DNA from: Xiphias gladius
Taxonomy: Eukaryota; Chordata; Actinopteri; Istiophoriformes; Xiphiidae
Assembly (NCBI RefSeq): GCF_016859285.1
Contig: NC_053422.1
Span: 8,298,501 to 8,362,500 of the forward strand
Length of the DNA: 64,000 bases
Reading direction: 5' to 3'
Shown here one piece after another: positions 1 through 13,196 of the stretch (position 1 is the first letter of the stretch; every line of letters begins with the position of its first letter). Position numbers and translations under genes: made by a program. Under the pieces are notes generated by a model. That model worked only from the letters and a program-made list of their open reading frames with translations, was not told the origin of the DNA and searched no databases.

Positions 1-1624
1 CAAAACACACACAAACACACACACATAATTTCAGACCAAAATCTAGTACTCTTCGACCTGGGTGTAATGGGTCTTGCTAACTTCGCACTTCACCACCTCT
101 ATTATAGAAATTCTGGAAATGCAGACTCCGGCAACACCATATCCTACTGCTCTCCAAATAAACTTCTGTTTTACATAAATCATTTCAAACACTTTTCCCC
201 ATCCTTCATCTTTTCTCTTCCATTTGATTTAGTTCTTCATCTATGTTGTCTGGTTCAATAAATATGGCCGGCCAACAAAGTGAAATGACTCAGAGTCATC
301 TTCATTATTTGTCCACTAGATAACCAGACATTAGTTTTAGAGGACAATAACATAAACACTATCAAGAACAAGCTGAATGGACAGCGACCCACAGCCTCAC
401 AGGTAAACATACCGACCTGTGCAGAACAGGCAGCTTGTTTGGTTGGCTGGCAAATTCCCCCTGATGTAGATCCCTGTGCTAATCCAGCACACTAATTTCT
501 GTGTTCTTGAAATGATTTATATAAATTTTAAAATTGGCAGCCTCATGCTTCTTGCGCTAATATACATTGTTTTGAGTCATGTTTCCCAAATCTTGAGGGA
601 ATTAACAGAGATGATGAGTGCAATATTACAGAGTAAATCAGAATAGCCACAATTATGAGACCCTGGCAGAAAAATAGTAGCATGTTCCTTGAAAATAAAC
701 CCAAACATTTTGTAATTTCACATTTGCTGCATCTATTTTTAATTTTTCATTAATAAAAGCCAGCCTGGGAGAGTGGTGAGGACACATACCCTGTAACTGC
801 ACTGCCCCTGTTTGATTAAACTGTCCATCAAAGGGCAAAAATGCCAAAAAGTCATGTTAAAAAACTGCCAAAATAAAAAAAAAATTAAAAAGTGGATAAA
901 GTTTCCATGGTGACTATTCAAGAGCTCATCTCTGACAGAGATCATGTTTCTTCCTGTGGGTGTCAAGTAATTGACAGAAAGCAGAGCCCAACATAATGCA
1001 CACAGTATGCAGCTGAGGCACAACTTTAAGAAAACAAAAGTGGCAAGGGGCATAAAAAAAGCTGTGTGTTTACTTTGATTAATTATCCAGTTTGGAGAAT
1101 TTTGTGTGCTTTTTTTTTTTTTCTCAAATGTATTAATAACAGCTTGCTCTTGAGAGTAAGGCACGCTCTGATTATCCTTACCTTTGCAGACACCAGCAGG
1201 AATAATGTGGGACAGAAGGAACACAAAGGTTTTATGTGCAGTCTAATCTGTTTAACGTGTCATCAAGCTCATAGCCAAAGTTAATCTTAAACTTTAATCT
1301 CCTTTAACAGATCAGGTTTGTAAATCCAGGGCTCTTACCTGGACATGATCCTGACAGCTGATCCCTCACGCCACCACAGTTCACTTCCTGCCCCTCTTTT
1401 TGTATTTATGGGTCAAGATCCAAATGGCTCCTGTTGGAGGGGGACATATTTTAAGTATTTAAATCGATGTAGATTTAAGACAACAAATGTGATTTTAAAA
1501 GCCTCTCAGGTCTGCCAGGCCCAAAGCTCGATTCTCTCTTTGTGATATGGATTAAAGTTAAGTGTGGTATTAGTTTTATGGGACAGTGTGCAACTGCATC
1601 ATCATGTATCGCCTCATCCTCCAG
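1..1624 (+). other. fam13b: fam13b intron (partial, 5' side outside window)
   Basis: AT-rich sequence with no convincing coding exon, ending in a pyrimidine-rich tract and the acceptor AG at 1623-1624. It starts with a short CA-rich stretch (about 4-27). I read it as intron because the exon that follows begins in mid-codon and matches the FAM13 C-terminal region. Confidence 0.6.
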
Positions 1625-2783
<1,159 letters not shown>

Positions 2784-5700
2784 ACCCGCCCTCCTCAGAC
2801 ACCCGCTATCAACGCACACATCAGCCGCCATCACTGCTGCGAGGATCCGCCCAGGATGTCCATCAGTCTGTCAGACATCTTCACACCTGAAGGGACTGGG
2901 TTTAACAAACACTCCAGCCAACAACAGTAACCGCATCGTGACGGGTCGTGACTCTCAGTCAGAACTTGGTTCTCTGCAGTCATGTCATGGAGAAAACAGA
3001 GTGACTTGCTGGTTCAGAGTTACAGCATAATTTCCGGTCAGGGGGGTCAAAAATTGAAGTTCTCAAAATATTTTGATTTCGCTTTCGTGGTCACATTGGT
3101 TGTAGTTATTGGCCTTCCTGAATACGAAAGTAACATTTGGAGGGACTTTCAGACCTAACCTGTGCTTTGACTACAAGGAACCAAGGTAAAGTTTTGGTTC
3201 TCGGACCGTAGTTTGTGCTCACAGAAAGTCGCTGGGGTATAACTTTCTGATGGTATAGAAACTATTCAACTATCTGTGACTGGTCAAAAACAACCTGCAA
3301 GACTGCAACCAACACTGGTTGTTGGTTGTATCAGTATTAGAACAAGGGAAGGGAATTTCTTCCTGACTTAACGATAAAAAGTAGAGAGTAAGTAGTAAGC
3401 AAAACACTTAAAAACAACATTTCAAACACTTTTTAACACTGAGGCGGTATAATTTGCCAAATCTTTGAGAGACTTGTGGCAAAAAAGTAAAGACGAATGT
3501 GCCGCAATCACTTTTAGCTGCTGAGTGAGTTTGCGATGCTCATAGTTACTGGGACTATTTAGTCATGCCCCAGTAGTGAGCGCAATATTTGCTTTAATAT
3601 TTTACAGCAAACCATGCACTGAAAAGTCTGGTGTTTTTAGCATTTTAACCACGAAAGCTCTCAAAACTACATCATTATCTACATGCGACTACAGCTGTTT
3701 TCCTTATTGATGTCAGAATTCAGTAACATGGACAAATCTGTCGTTTGCCAAAGCTCAGTTTAATTAGCGACCTTAAAAGGTGACAGAAGACGCACATATT
3801 TACAGTTATTTTTCCCACGACATGACTGCAGCACCACCACTACTCAAACTTAAAATCGCTCCGTTCAGCCACAGCCGATCTCTGCCGCCTCATCTGACTT
3901 CATATCATCTAAAACACAGCCGCAGTTTAAAAACACAGAGAAAAATGAATCTGTTTGTCTTCATCATTATCATCCCACCAACTTGACGTAAGACTTTGCA
4001 CGTGTCTTCTCGTGTCTCATTTCTTCATCTTCAGAGGAAAAATGTAAAAAAAAAAAAAAAATCCTGACTTTTTTAATTTCTGTTGTCAATCTTTCTCCTT
4101 CGTCTAATTTTTTTTTTTCCTTCACGCTGAGGAATCTTCTCTGACAGCAAGAGGACTGGCATTTTAGACGCTCTTCACTCAAGACGCGCGCTTGATTGTT
4201 TGGGACGTCGCTCGGTTTGAAAAGCCCCTCTTTCTCCTTGCTCCTCGGTGCGAGGCAGTTGATTACTTTATTCAGTAGAACTTCATCAAACATCTTCACA
4301 TCCTGGATGCTTCTGACTGATTTTAAAGTTAACTCACAAAGTCTAAAAACAAGTTTGTGCGTGTATTCTTGTTTTAAAAAAAAAAAAAAAAAAAGAAAGA
4401 AATTGTACACATAACTGTTTGTTTGAGAGACTGCTGTTCATGTTGAATGAAAAAGAAGGTTGTATTCCAAGAGAAAATGAAAAAAAAAAATTGTATTAAC
4501 TCCCAGTGTGACCTTGGAGCTGTTGTGAAAGACTCATTCTTATTTTCTTTTTCACTTCTTTCTATTCGTCAGCATTTTCTCCTACTTCTTGTGACTAGTT
4601 TGACAATACTTGTCAGAAAGATGTACAGCAGGTTGGCATACAGTGGTGTTATGTGTTTTTCTTCTTTGCAAAATAACTAAACTTAGTTTCCTATGAGCCT
4701 CTTCCAAAAAAAAAAAAAATGAAGAAATGCTGCTCTTATGTTGTCATAAGCTCTGAGGTCTGAGTTTGAAGTCTTCGTTATGATTTTGATATTTCTAACA
4801 GCACTTGAAGGCAGCATTAGACTGAAGATGCTCTTAGGAAACACAGTCCTACTCAGATTAGAAGATTTTATGATATAGATGGACATGGTTGTGGGAAAAT
4901 TCGGCACAGTAAGCAGTTGGTGTGCAGCTGCTCTTGAAAATCTCCAAAATTGAAATTAGCCTGGAGCTTTACAGGCTGTATTGTATTGATGAGGCACCAA
5001 CGCTGCCAGCACTGATTTTGAGCGCAGAGGAGGAACTCCAGCTGTGGTTAACTGATATTTTCCCCAACTGATGGTGTCCTGTCTGACAGGGTCCGTGCTG
5101 AGCGATCAGCACCATGTAGGCAACGCAGAGAGGAAGTTTTCACAGCAAAGATGACGAAAACAAAAGCAACCTCAGCTGTGTTTCTGTCCTTTGTTAAATC
5201 TGCGGTTCCAGTGAATTTTCATTTCCTGCTGGCAGGTAAAATGAAGGCAGGTGAGGAGGAGGAGAAAGTCCATTTTGAGGTTTGACGCATGCCAACGAGT
5301 TTGTCCTCTTCATTCTTCTTCTTTGAGGCCATGTTGTCTAGTATAAAAATCGGACCCAAGTTGTCACAGTGTGATGTAAAATGTGGGATAACGAAATTTC
5401 CATCAGCAGCTGAATTTTGGCTTTAGCTGGTTGGTTAGTGAACTGGCTGTTTAGGGGGTGAAGTTCTATTATCAGAACCTCAGTAGCTGGTTAATTGTGC
5501 GATATTGTAGCTATTGAAGGCAGATAAGACGAAAAATGTGCTTTTCTTACTGTATCGATGTACATTTACCCGCCAGGATCAAAGCTGACTGCAGTCTTTT
5601 GTCTCTCAGTGGACAGCAGATGTGATGGTTTGAAATCAAAGTTTTGAATGAGACTAAAAGTTGAACTTTTTGTGTTTGTGAACAAAATGAGGGAGGGTGC

Positions 5701-6307
5701 AGTGTGTGTTTGTCGGGACGGTAAAGGTGGTTATTTGATGTAAAAAGATGTTATTTGCACAGCATTCGCAGAATGCAGCCCTTTGTTTTTGTTTTGTTTT
5801 TTTCATTTGTATTTTTAAAAATGAAGCACTACTTCTATACAAATATAAATATATACTGTACATTAAAAAACAAACAAACAAAAAAAAAAAAACACCCGAA
5901 GGAATGAATGTCAGAAATGTTTAAATTATTTCAAATATTACGTTTGGCCCCCTTTGGTTCATAATATTTTTGATTCCCTGAGAATGTGTTTTTTTTTTTT
6001 TTTTTTTTTAAATTATCCTTATATAAATATTACTATCATAACAATTATTTTGTGTGGAAATGACAATAATAATCCTTTTGTATCTACTCACTAACTGTAA
6101 AACCAGCTGTAGAAGTTAGTCTGGCACTGTGTGTGGCTAATCAAACACGAACCTGCGCCATTTTCTCATTTCTTATTTTGTTGCTCCGTGTAATATCAGT
6201 TAAAATAGAAGCAGTACTGTAGTGAGCTTGCATGGCAAACAAGAACATAATAGTACAAAAAACACGATGTATTGTTTCTGTTGTTCGTGCCATGAAGAAG
6301 CAGCAAT

Positions 6308-6313
6308 AATAAA
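6308..6313 (+). promoter_or_regulatory. candidate poly(A) signal for fam13b
   Basis: AATAAA on the coding strand, 3.5 kb after the fam13b stop. Two further copies occur at 6539-6544 and 7352-7357. The last is followed by T-rich sequence (7391-7412), as expected downstream of a cleavage site. Confidence 0.3.
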
Positions 6314-6864
6314 ACTTTGCGTGGAGGTTTACAGTATCGGGTCATGGGTAATGATGGGTTGGATCAACTTTGTGAATATGTGAGGTACAATTTTTTTTTT
6401 TTTTTTTCCCCCCCTCCCTCTCTCCAAGTCTAGTTTAACTGTTTTCAGCCTGACACACACACTCTGCTTAGATGTCGTGTTTTTACCACTGTTGTCAGCA
6501 TAATGTTCGTGTTGGCGCTGCTGAAAAACCAAAATATGAATAAATCTGTTAGACACAAAAGGTGAACAGGGACTGAAAAGCCAGTGACAGACGTGTCGTA
6601 TCTGAAAACATTCCAGTTTTTAATCGTTTAAAAAATGGAAACAGTCCATCAGTCTCTGAAGGGTTTTTCTTTGGGACTTTACTTTTGATTTGTTTGGCAC
6701 CTCAGTTTCTTCAAAATCAGCTTTTTCTTTTACATTGTGCCTGCAACAGAGTGGTAAAATGTCACATGTGGTTCACACGTTGTAAACTGTAAACGTATTC
6801 TGTCTCTGTCAGTGTGCAGTATGTTTCATCTCACCTTTACCCAGCCAACATGCATGGTTGTTTT

Positions 6865-6918
6865 ACACACACAGACACACACACAGACACACACACACAC
6901 ACAGACACACACACACAC
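6865..6918. repeat. (CA)n microsatellite interrupted by AG
   Basis: Alternating AC with regular CAGACA interruptions. The open frames rich in His-Thr across it are repeat translations, not proteins. Confidence 0.9.
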
Positions 6919-7598
6919 CTGGAACTCAGCAGAAGTCACTGTCAAAGATGTCTCACAGGTCACCGCTCCTCCTGGAAGAAATGAGCCGTTGTTTGAGTCA
7001 AAACAGCAACAGAAGAATTCAAATATACATCTTACAATTCTGTCAAGGGATTTTTGAGTTAATTAGCGGCTTTGAAATTTAAAGGATGGGTGGTCTTGTT
7101 TCTGATAGACTGGAAAATTATACGTCAGAGTTGAAGAAAGCTGAGCCGAGGAAACAGATTTGTGCTGGCAGCGTCTAAATTTCTGTTCTGTTCACAAAGA
7201 AACTCCCGTTACTAAGTGAATTTACGTGCTTCGCGACATCTTTGACACTGAATTTTGCTCTAAATTCCTTCGACCAGAGAGGATTTGAGGAGGGACAGAT
7301 TGTGAACTGCTTCCTCTCGTTTCCTCCAGGTTATCTGCGTTTTATCACATCAATAAATTGTATGTATCTGTAAATGTTTTCATACTTTGTGAATAGTTTA
7401 TTTTTCTGTTATTTCTTCATTAACAAAAAGGATGAGAAAATACAATCAGTAACAAACATTTACACGTGAGAATAAAACAGACAAGCTTGCCACATCAGTC
7501 CTCCTCGTTCTTGAGTCACAGAAACTGTAAACATGGCCTGGCGTAAAGAGGAAGTATGCTCTGCCAGCCGGCCCTGTATAAATAAAGGTTATATAAAT

Positions 7599-7920
7599 TA
7601 GAGCTGCATCGATGAATAGCTCAACAGAAAATAAACAAACAACTATTTTGATAATCGATAATCTCATTACTCATTTTGTAAGCAAAAACGCCAAACATTC
7701 TGGTTCCTGTTTCTGAAATGTGATGATTTGATGCACTTCTTTGTCATCGAATGATCGTAAACTGAATATTTTGGGGTTTGGGTTTTTTGGTCATATAGAA
7801 CTAAACAGTTGAAGGTGTCACTTTGGTCTGCGGGAAATTAGAAAAGCATTTTTCAGTTTACGGACAAAACAATTAACTGAGAAACTAACTGATAATGAAA
7901 ACAATAATTAGTTGCAGCCA
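7599..7920 (+). mobile_element. MITE copy, GAGCTGCA...GTTGCAGCC type
   Basis: Begins TAGAGCTGCATCGATGA and ends AATAATTAGTTGCAGCC, giving terminal inverted repeats around the core GCTGCA. The interior carries the family's recurring landmarks: CAACTATTTTGATAATCGAT, AGCAAAAACGCCAAA, GTAAACTGAATATTTTGGGG. The same landmarks recur at about nine further places in this window. It has no coding capacity. I infer a hAT-like non-autonomous family; that class call is from terminal sequence style only. Confidence 0.7.
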
Positions 7921-8179
7921 AAAAAATAAATCAAATGATCAGAGATATAAAAAATAAAAAAAATAATGAGAACCACATTAAAGCTCTGACAACTCAAACA
8001 ACAAATGACAGAATTAATTTTTACACAAATAATGTCATAAAAATGTATGTAGGGCAGTTTGTTTTTGTTTGTTTTTTTTGACAAAATACTGCTTACGCTT
8101 AAAGACTTTAAAACTTATTTTTAAACATGTACCCACTATTTACCCTGCTGCTAAAGTCTGGCCGTTTGACATATGGTCA

Positions 8180-8440
8180 AGATTTTCATTTTCAGTTTTT
8201 TTTCACCAATGCACCTGTAGTTGTGTGACATAATTTAGGCCTTCGTAGTCCTTATATAGCAAAAAAATTAAAATAAAAACCCTGCTACTTTGCCTTGAAC
8301 TTAATAATCAGCGTATTTACAGCAGTGTTTTTTTTGATATCGAGAAAATGAATCCCATTAGGGTCTTAACGTTATTTTATTCAGCCCCAGTGGCTGTAGT
8401 TAAGTACAGTCACTGGTAATTACCGCCCTCTAGTGGACAC
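8180..8440 (+). repeat. diverged direct duplication, copy 1
   Basis: Shares with 9009-9290 the ordered landmarks CACCAAtgCAcCTGtAGTT, GTGACATAAT, GCCTT, GCTACTT, TTATTTTA, ATTCAgCC and GCCCTCTAGTGGACACC. Spacing is similar but there are many substitutions and small indels. Copy 1 ends exactly where the element at 8441-8948 begins. Confidence 0.65.
8423..8436 (-). promoter_or_regulatory. CTCF-type motif
   Basis: On the - strand it reads CCACTAGAGGGCGG, which fits the CTCF core consensus CCASYAGRKGGCRS at every position. Occupancy is unknown. Confidence 0.45.
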
Positions 8441-8948
8441 CAGCGGTGGAAAATACAAGTCAGAACACCTGCCTTTTTCAGGGTTTTGTCAGTTTTGTCA
8501 GAGCATAAACAGCACAGGTATAACTAACATTAATAATGGAGCATGCCGTCAGATGTAACAGGGCCACAGTGGTAGAAACTGCGCGTCTGAGTTACTTGCC
8601 ATTTACTAGAGTATTTCCATTTTATGCTGCTTTATACTTCTACCCCATTAAAATTCTGAGGCAAATATTCTACTTTTTATTGCACTACATTTATCTGACA
8701 GCTTTACCTACTGGTTTAGATTAAGATTTTACTCACAAAAAATATCATTTTTTAACATAAATTGTATTATTACGCATTAAACTAACACTATATGGAGGTA
8801 GTATATGGAGTTCTGCTTTGAGCAACTACATCGTTAAAGTACCATTCACATGTTAATACAGGAAAAAAAATATATGTATATAAAAATGTATCCTTTCTGT
8901 TAACACTGTACTGTACTTTTACTTAAATGAACACTTCTCCCACCGCTG
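8441..8948 (+). mobile_element. MITE with CAGCGGTGG terminal inverted repeats
   Basis: The ends are CAGCGGTGG and CCACCGCTG, an exact 9-base inverted pair. The interior includes TATTTCCATTTTATGCTGCT, TATACTTCTACCCCATTA and GCACTACATTTATCTGACAG, typical of an abundant fish family whose ends read CAGTGGTGGAAAGTAAC. It is 508 bases and non-coding. I saw no clean 8-base target duplication (GTGGACAC before, GTCTTTCC after), so hAT membership is inferred from the ends. Confidence 0.65.
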
Positions 8949-9008
8949 GTCTTTCCCAATACAGTTTGTCTGCTTGACAAATATTCATGACTTTCTAGAG
9001 GACTCCTA

Positions 9009-9290
9009 TTTTTTTTTTCAAGTTTTTTTTTTTCCACCAACACATCTGCAGTTTTGTGACATAATAGTCTTTGGCCTTTTTAGCGCCTAAAACCTCATAT
9101 ATTACAACAGTGCTGCTACTTGGCAGCATTAAGGAGCAGTGTCTATGGCAGTATTTCTAATTGTGATAAAGTTATTTTAAACCTTAAAAGTTGTTTCCCG
9201 TTACGTTCCTACATTCTTTTATTCACAGCCTGTAATTGAAGTCTAATATAACACAGTGACTGATAGTAAGCGCCCTCTAGTGGACACCGA
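9009..9290 (+). repeat. diverged direct duplication, copy 2
   Basis: Second copy of the segment at 8180-8440, in the same orientation, about 0.83 kb away, with the same motif order ending in GCGCCCTCTAGTGGACACC. Confidence 0.65.
9270..9283 (-). promoter_or_regulatory. CTCF-type motif
   Basis: On the - strand it reads CCACTAGAGGGCGC, a full match to CCASYAGRKGGCRS, oriented like the one at 8423-8436. A weaker relative (last base off) lies at 50982-50995 in maea intron 6. Confidence 0.45.
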
Positions 9291-9924
9291 CAGCAGAAGC
9301 TAAAAATGAACAAGTCTGCCTTCGCTGACCTCTTAATCTCTTACAACCTACTTAAATTTGATTTTTACGTACAACACTTCTCATACGTCTTTAAAAGATT
9401 CTGTACAAATGAAACTCATCTCTCCCTCTTCACAGTAGATGTTTTGACATGTCGCAGCATGAGACACAGCTGTAATTAAACAATAATTTTAGCTGTAGTC
9501 TGCTTACTAAGTCAGGTTCATTTCCAAATATCAGGCTTTGTTTCATGACATAAAGCAAACTACGTGACCCCACTATTTTTGTATTAATTGTTGATATTCT
9601 CCCCCAAGTTTAAATCATTCAACTTTTTTGGGTTTTTTTTAATTTTTTATTTGTTTTACTCATGTAAAAACTTGAGGTTTTTTTTTTCCTAAGAGCTTTC
9701 TCCTCTTGGCCCCCAAGAAATTAAATTCTAGCGGGTAACACTGTTAAATTCTTGTGTTTCTTAATGTTTCTTGCCCTACAAATAGTCTAACTGAAATCCC
9801 ATGATGTAATAAAATCTTGGTATTAGCCTTTAAAAAATCTGTGGGTGACTTTAAACTAATAAAATACAAAGTACACTTCAGGTCTCCCAACTCCCAGAAG
9901 ATTATGTCCACTGAGCTAAAACTG

Positions 9925-10022
9925 ATGAAGTTTAATACAACAGCTGCGTAATAAATCCTCCTCCATGAAGGTTGTCATGTTCAGTTTGCGCTGAACCGGT
10001 TTCAGAGACGTGCTGATCGAAC
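9925..10022 (+). mobile_element. fragment of a TTAGGTACACC-type element
   Basis: Matches the interior of the copy at 38288-38490 (GTnTAATACAACAG, AAATCCTC, ATGAAG, TCAGTTT). Only the interior remains; the GGTACACC end is absent. Confidence 0.4.
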
Positions 10023-10594
10023 TCCGTGGTCACTTCGGAGGATGTGGTTTGTGGCGCTGTTCGTGGCCAGATTAATGTTCTTGGGCTGGGGCAGACGTTT
10101 GTTGTTGGTCCCCACCGACACCCCCAATATACGCGTGGCAGTTTCACTATTTCTCTGGACAACCCGAAGCCAACCTGTACTCTAAAGTGATCAGTTAGTT
10201 GACTGCCTCATGATTAGTTTAACTGGTTAATAGGAATTGAATTGAATGACTGTTGGGAAAAGAAAAGAAAAGAAGAAAAAGGGCATATTTCACTATTACC
10301 TGACATTTTATACACGAAACATCAATCAAATATCAGTAGAAAATAACTGTCAGATATATTGGTGATGGAAATAACTGTTGGTTGCAGCCTTACATTAGGC
10401 CAACCTTTACAACAAGTGAGCTCAATATGAACTAAAACATTGACAGACTTAAAAACTAGATTTGGACACAGGTTCCCTCTCAATTGACTGGCTGACCCAA
10501 CTCATATGGAATAAAAACCGGGGGTTTGTGGGCACTTCGGCAGATAATCCAGCCTCGGTTCTGTTGAACTGTGCTGGATTATGCAGTTAGGGTT

Positions 10595-10764
10595 TCTGTT
10601 TTTGCAAATAATAATAATAATAATAAATACAATTACATTTTTCTAATTTATCTCGTCATTATGGGTTTACTGAGAGTAGATTCATGGGTAAAAATTGCTA
10701 TATTATCCTTTTTTTTTTTTAAAGTGAAAGTGAAGGGGTCTGAATACTTTCTGAAGCCACTGTA
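10595..10764 (+). mobile_element. Tc1/mariner-like terminal fragment
   Basis: Contains TCATTATGGGTTTACTGAGA, AGTAGATTCATGGG and the terminus GTGAAGGGGTCTGAATACTT followed by TCTGAAGCCACTGTA, the usual 3' end of fish Tc1-like elements. An (AAT)n run (10603-10626) sits in the fragment. No transposase frame is present, and the other end is missing. Confidence 0.65.
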
Positions 10765-11399
10765 TAAATATAAATGGGGTAGACACAATGACAGGTCCTT
10801 TTTGATTGTGAGGGTTTATTTTTTTCCTGCTGGTTACTTTCTGATTGACTGGATTTGCTAATGTTGCATCTTTCCGGACTTAGCTGTTAAAATCACTTGG
10901 GTGAAATCTGAATTTGAAAGCAGTTTGCTGAAGTCTGACCAAAAGGCTCATTCTTGGTCCGGACTAAAACAAGACTTAAAACGTTTGTGTTTTTCTTTGC
11001 CTGGGACGAGACTACGTTTTTGAGTTTTTGTCATTTTAAAAAAAAATGACTAAAGATAAAATGGGTGAGGTTGAATAAATACGACTAAAACTAACCTGGA
11101 CTTTTTTTTATTTCTGGACTGATACTAAATTAAAAAAAATAAATAAATAAAAAAAATTCAAAATTAAGTTTGTTTCAGTGTACATTAGTCTGTTTTATAT
11201 TTTTTCATATGTAAGTAATTAAAGTATACGTAACTAAATTGTGATAATTACCTGCATGTTCTCATCTAAAAACAAACAATTATTACATGGACGTTCTTTC
11301 ACGTTAAATCAAAGAAAACGAAGCCGTTTGAATCTGCAGGACCGGTCGTGTTCGGGATCCAGCCTAAAACCCTGTTAGTCATGATCAGTAATCTGCACT

Positions 11400-12420
11400 T
11401 CCGCAGGTTTGGGCTCAACGACTTGTCGCGCCGCCGACAGCTCCGGATAAACCTCGACCCGCTCTTGAGGAATCAACAAAATCCGGACCCATGTCAACAA
11501 AATCTAATCCGCGCACGAAGAGCGGGGGGCCGCGGGTCTGAGACCGAAACCGCAGGTGGGTGAAGAGTGGTCGTCGAGGGCGGACTGGTCAACGAGTAGA
11601 CTCCACAAGTTTGGGGTTTATGAAACGTCTCTTCAACACGTGAAAACACATTTAAAAAACCAAAAAAAAAAAAACCCCAAAAAAAGGACAATTTCACCGC
11701 TTTTCTACGTTGCCACAAAAATGTCCGTGGCTTAAAAATCCATCACAGAGGTTCAGCTTCCATCCTCTTCGTCGCTTAAAAACAAAAAGGATTCAAGTGG
11801 TTTTTACCTTTAGAAAGACATTTTTTTTTTTTTTTAAATAGAAATTTCAGCTTGTTCACCTGCTGCTTCGCAATTTCCCCCCTCCTTCCTGTTTTTAATA
11901 AATAACAGCTCTGTGAATGGATTTTAAACAGCGTCGAGGCTTTAACTGGTCTAACACACTTTCACGACGTGAAGTTAGGGCCAAAATAAAAACAACACGA
12001 AACACACAAAAACGGAGAATAAGTCGCCGAGGGTCGTAATTTGACTTTCCCCTTCGCTGCAGAGGCGGGAACGGAAAACGAGTGGACCTGAGCGAAGCCA
12101 ACGACCTGCTCCGCTGCGACGAGCCCCGTTGACAGCGACGGGAGGTTAGCTAACACCGCCTCACTTCTTCCTCCGCTGGGGGCTGAGAGCAGCTCACCTG
12201 CGGCTGAGCTCCACGGCACCCTGCTCCGGTCCCACCCCGGTCAGCTGAACGGAAACGTGTCCTTCCTCCGTCGCTGGGAGCGAGTTTGCCCGGGGGCCTT
12301 AGTGGGGGAGGAATCACGCCCAACGACGGGGGAGCTGCTTCCCGGAGCTTGGCTCTCAGCGTCGCGAGGTCGCTCGTTCGACTAATTACACCTGTCAATC
12401 ACGGGTGCAATTAAGAGGCC
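11400..12420. promoter_or_regulatory. CpG-rich patch, possible unassigned promoter
   Basis: Two GC/CpG-dense blocks (about 11400-11600 and 12010-12420) in otherwise AT-rich spacer. A + strand acceptor/donor pair, CTTCCGCAG|GTTT (11406/11407) and CCGCAG|GTGGGTG (11555/11556), could bound a 149-base exon. On the - strand there is a GCCGCAG|GTGAGC donor at 12198/12197. No open frame here matches a protein I know. Possible roles are the first exon of a non-coding transcript, an alternative promoter or an enhancer. Confidence 0.4.
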
Positions 12421-12499
12421 GCCAGAGTCTGCATAGTAACTAGACACTCAGGCGGTTCATATAAAATGAAAAAAAAAAAAAAATTAAATATATTTGCCT

Positions 12500-12619
12500 C
12501 TCAGCTGTAGAAGTATAAAGTGCCAGAAAAATGAGAATACTCACGTCAAGTACAAGTACCTCAAAATTGTACATAAGTACAGTACTTGAGTAAATGTACT
12601 TAGTTACCTTCCACCACTG
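12500..12619 (-). mobile_element. terminal fragment of the CAGTGGTGG MITE family
   Basis: Reads CAAGTACCTCAAAATTGTAC, then AGTACTTGAGTAAATGTACT and ends TTACCTTCCACCACTG, the terminal block of the CAGTGGTGGAAAGTAAC family in inverted orientation. Confidence 0.65.
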
Positions 12620-12635
12620 TTTATAGCCTGTTGAA

Positions 12636-13030
12636 AAGTGGTAGAAAAAGTATTCAGACCTTTCACTTTACTAAAATTAGTAAAAAATACTGTTACAAGT
12701 AAAAGTATAAAACAGTATAAAAAGTATTATGAGCTAAATTTATTTAAAGTAACAAAATACTCCTTGGGCAGAGTAGCCACTTTCAGAGTGTCATATTATT
12801 ATTATTACTGATGCATTAACACATAAGCAGCATTTTAATATCGTAGCTGGTTGAGGTGGAGCCAGTTTATTATGTAGAATCATGACCTGCAAAGTAACTA
12901 GTGACCAAAGTTTTCAGATAAATGTAGTAGAGGTATGAAGTAACATACAATGGAAATAACCAAGTAAAGTACAAAAACCTCAAAGTTGCACTCAAGTGCC
13001 GCACTTGAATAAATGGAAGTTTCCCAAATA
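12636..13030 (-). mobile_element. second, 3'-eroded copy of the same MITE family
   Basis: Begins GTGGTAGAAAAAGTATTCAG, passes through CACTTTCAGAGTGTCATATT, GAGGTGGAGCCAG and GCAAAGTAACTAGTGACC, and ends near CACTTGAATAAATGGAAG without the CCACCACTG terminus. Confidence 0.6.
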
Positions 13031-13196
13031 TAAAGTTTCCCACTTTTCTGAAAATGCTTTTATTTTTTTACTTTGTGCTATCATTTACTTGACATATTAG
13101 GTGCATTGTAAGTTAATGGCAGATATTATTTTGTGTAATGAAACTCCTTTATTGTTAAATGACAATTTCCATCAAACCAACATCTGAGGTGTTTCA

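Larger units (their letters stand above)
2784..7420 (+). other. fam13b: fam13b 3'UTR and downstream AT-rich sequence
   Basis: No coding exon seen on either strand. Several poly(A) and poly(T) runs occur (about 4043, 4376, 5880, 5990, 6390). Canonical AATAAA signals on the + strand at 6308-6313, 6539-6544 and 7352-7357 are candidate 3' ends, so the fam13b 3'UTR could be 3.5 to 4.6 kb. Which one is used cannot be told from sequence alone. Confidence 0.4.
7421..13140. other. intergenic spacer between convergent fam13b and klhl3
   Basis: No exon of a known protein was recognised. It holds several non-autonomous DNA elements (7599-7920, 8441-8948, 9925-10022, 10595-10764, 12500-13030), a diverged direct duplication (8180-8440 and 9009-9290) with CTCF-type motifs, and a CpG-rich patch at 11400-12420; each has its own entry. 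Confidence 0.6.

Noticed and set aside
739-1224. 161-codon - strand open frame in the fam13b intron
   Set aside because: AT-rich, with a poly-Lys stretch from a poly-A run and no family resemblance; splice sites on the + strand show this is intron.
6812-7082. Two + strand open frames over the CA microsatellite
   Set aside because: His/Thr-rich translation of a dinucleotide repeat.
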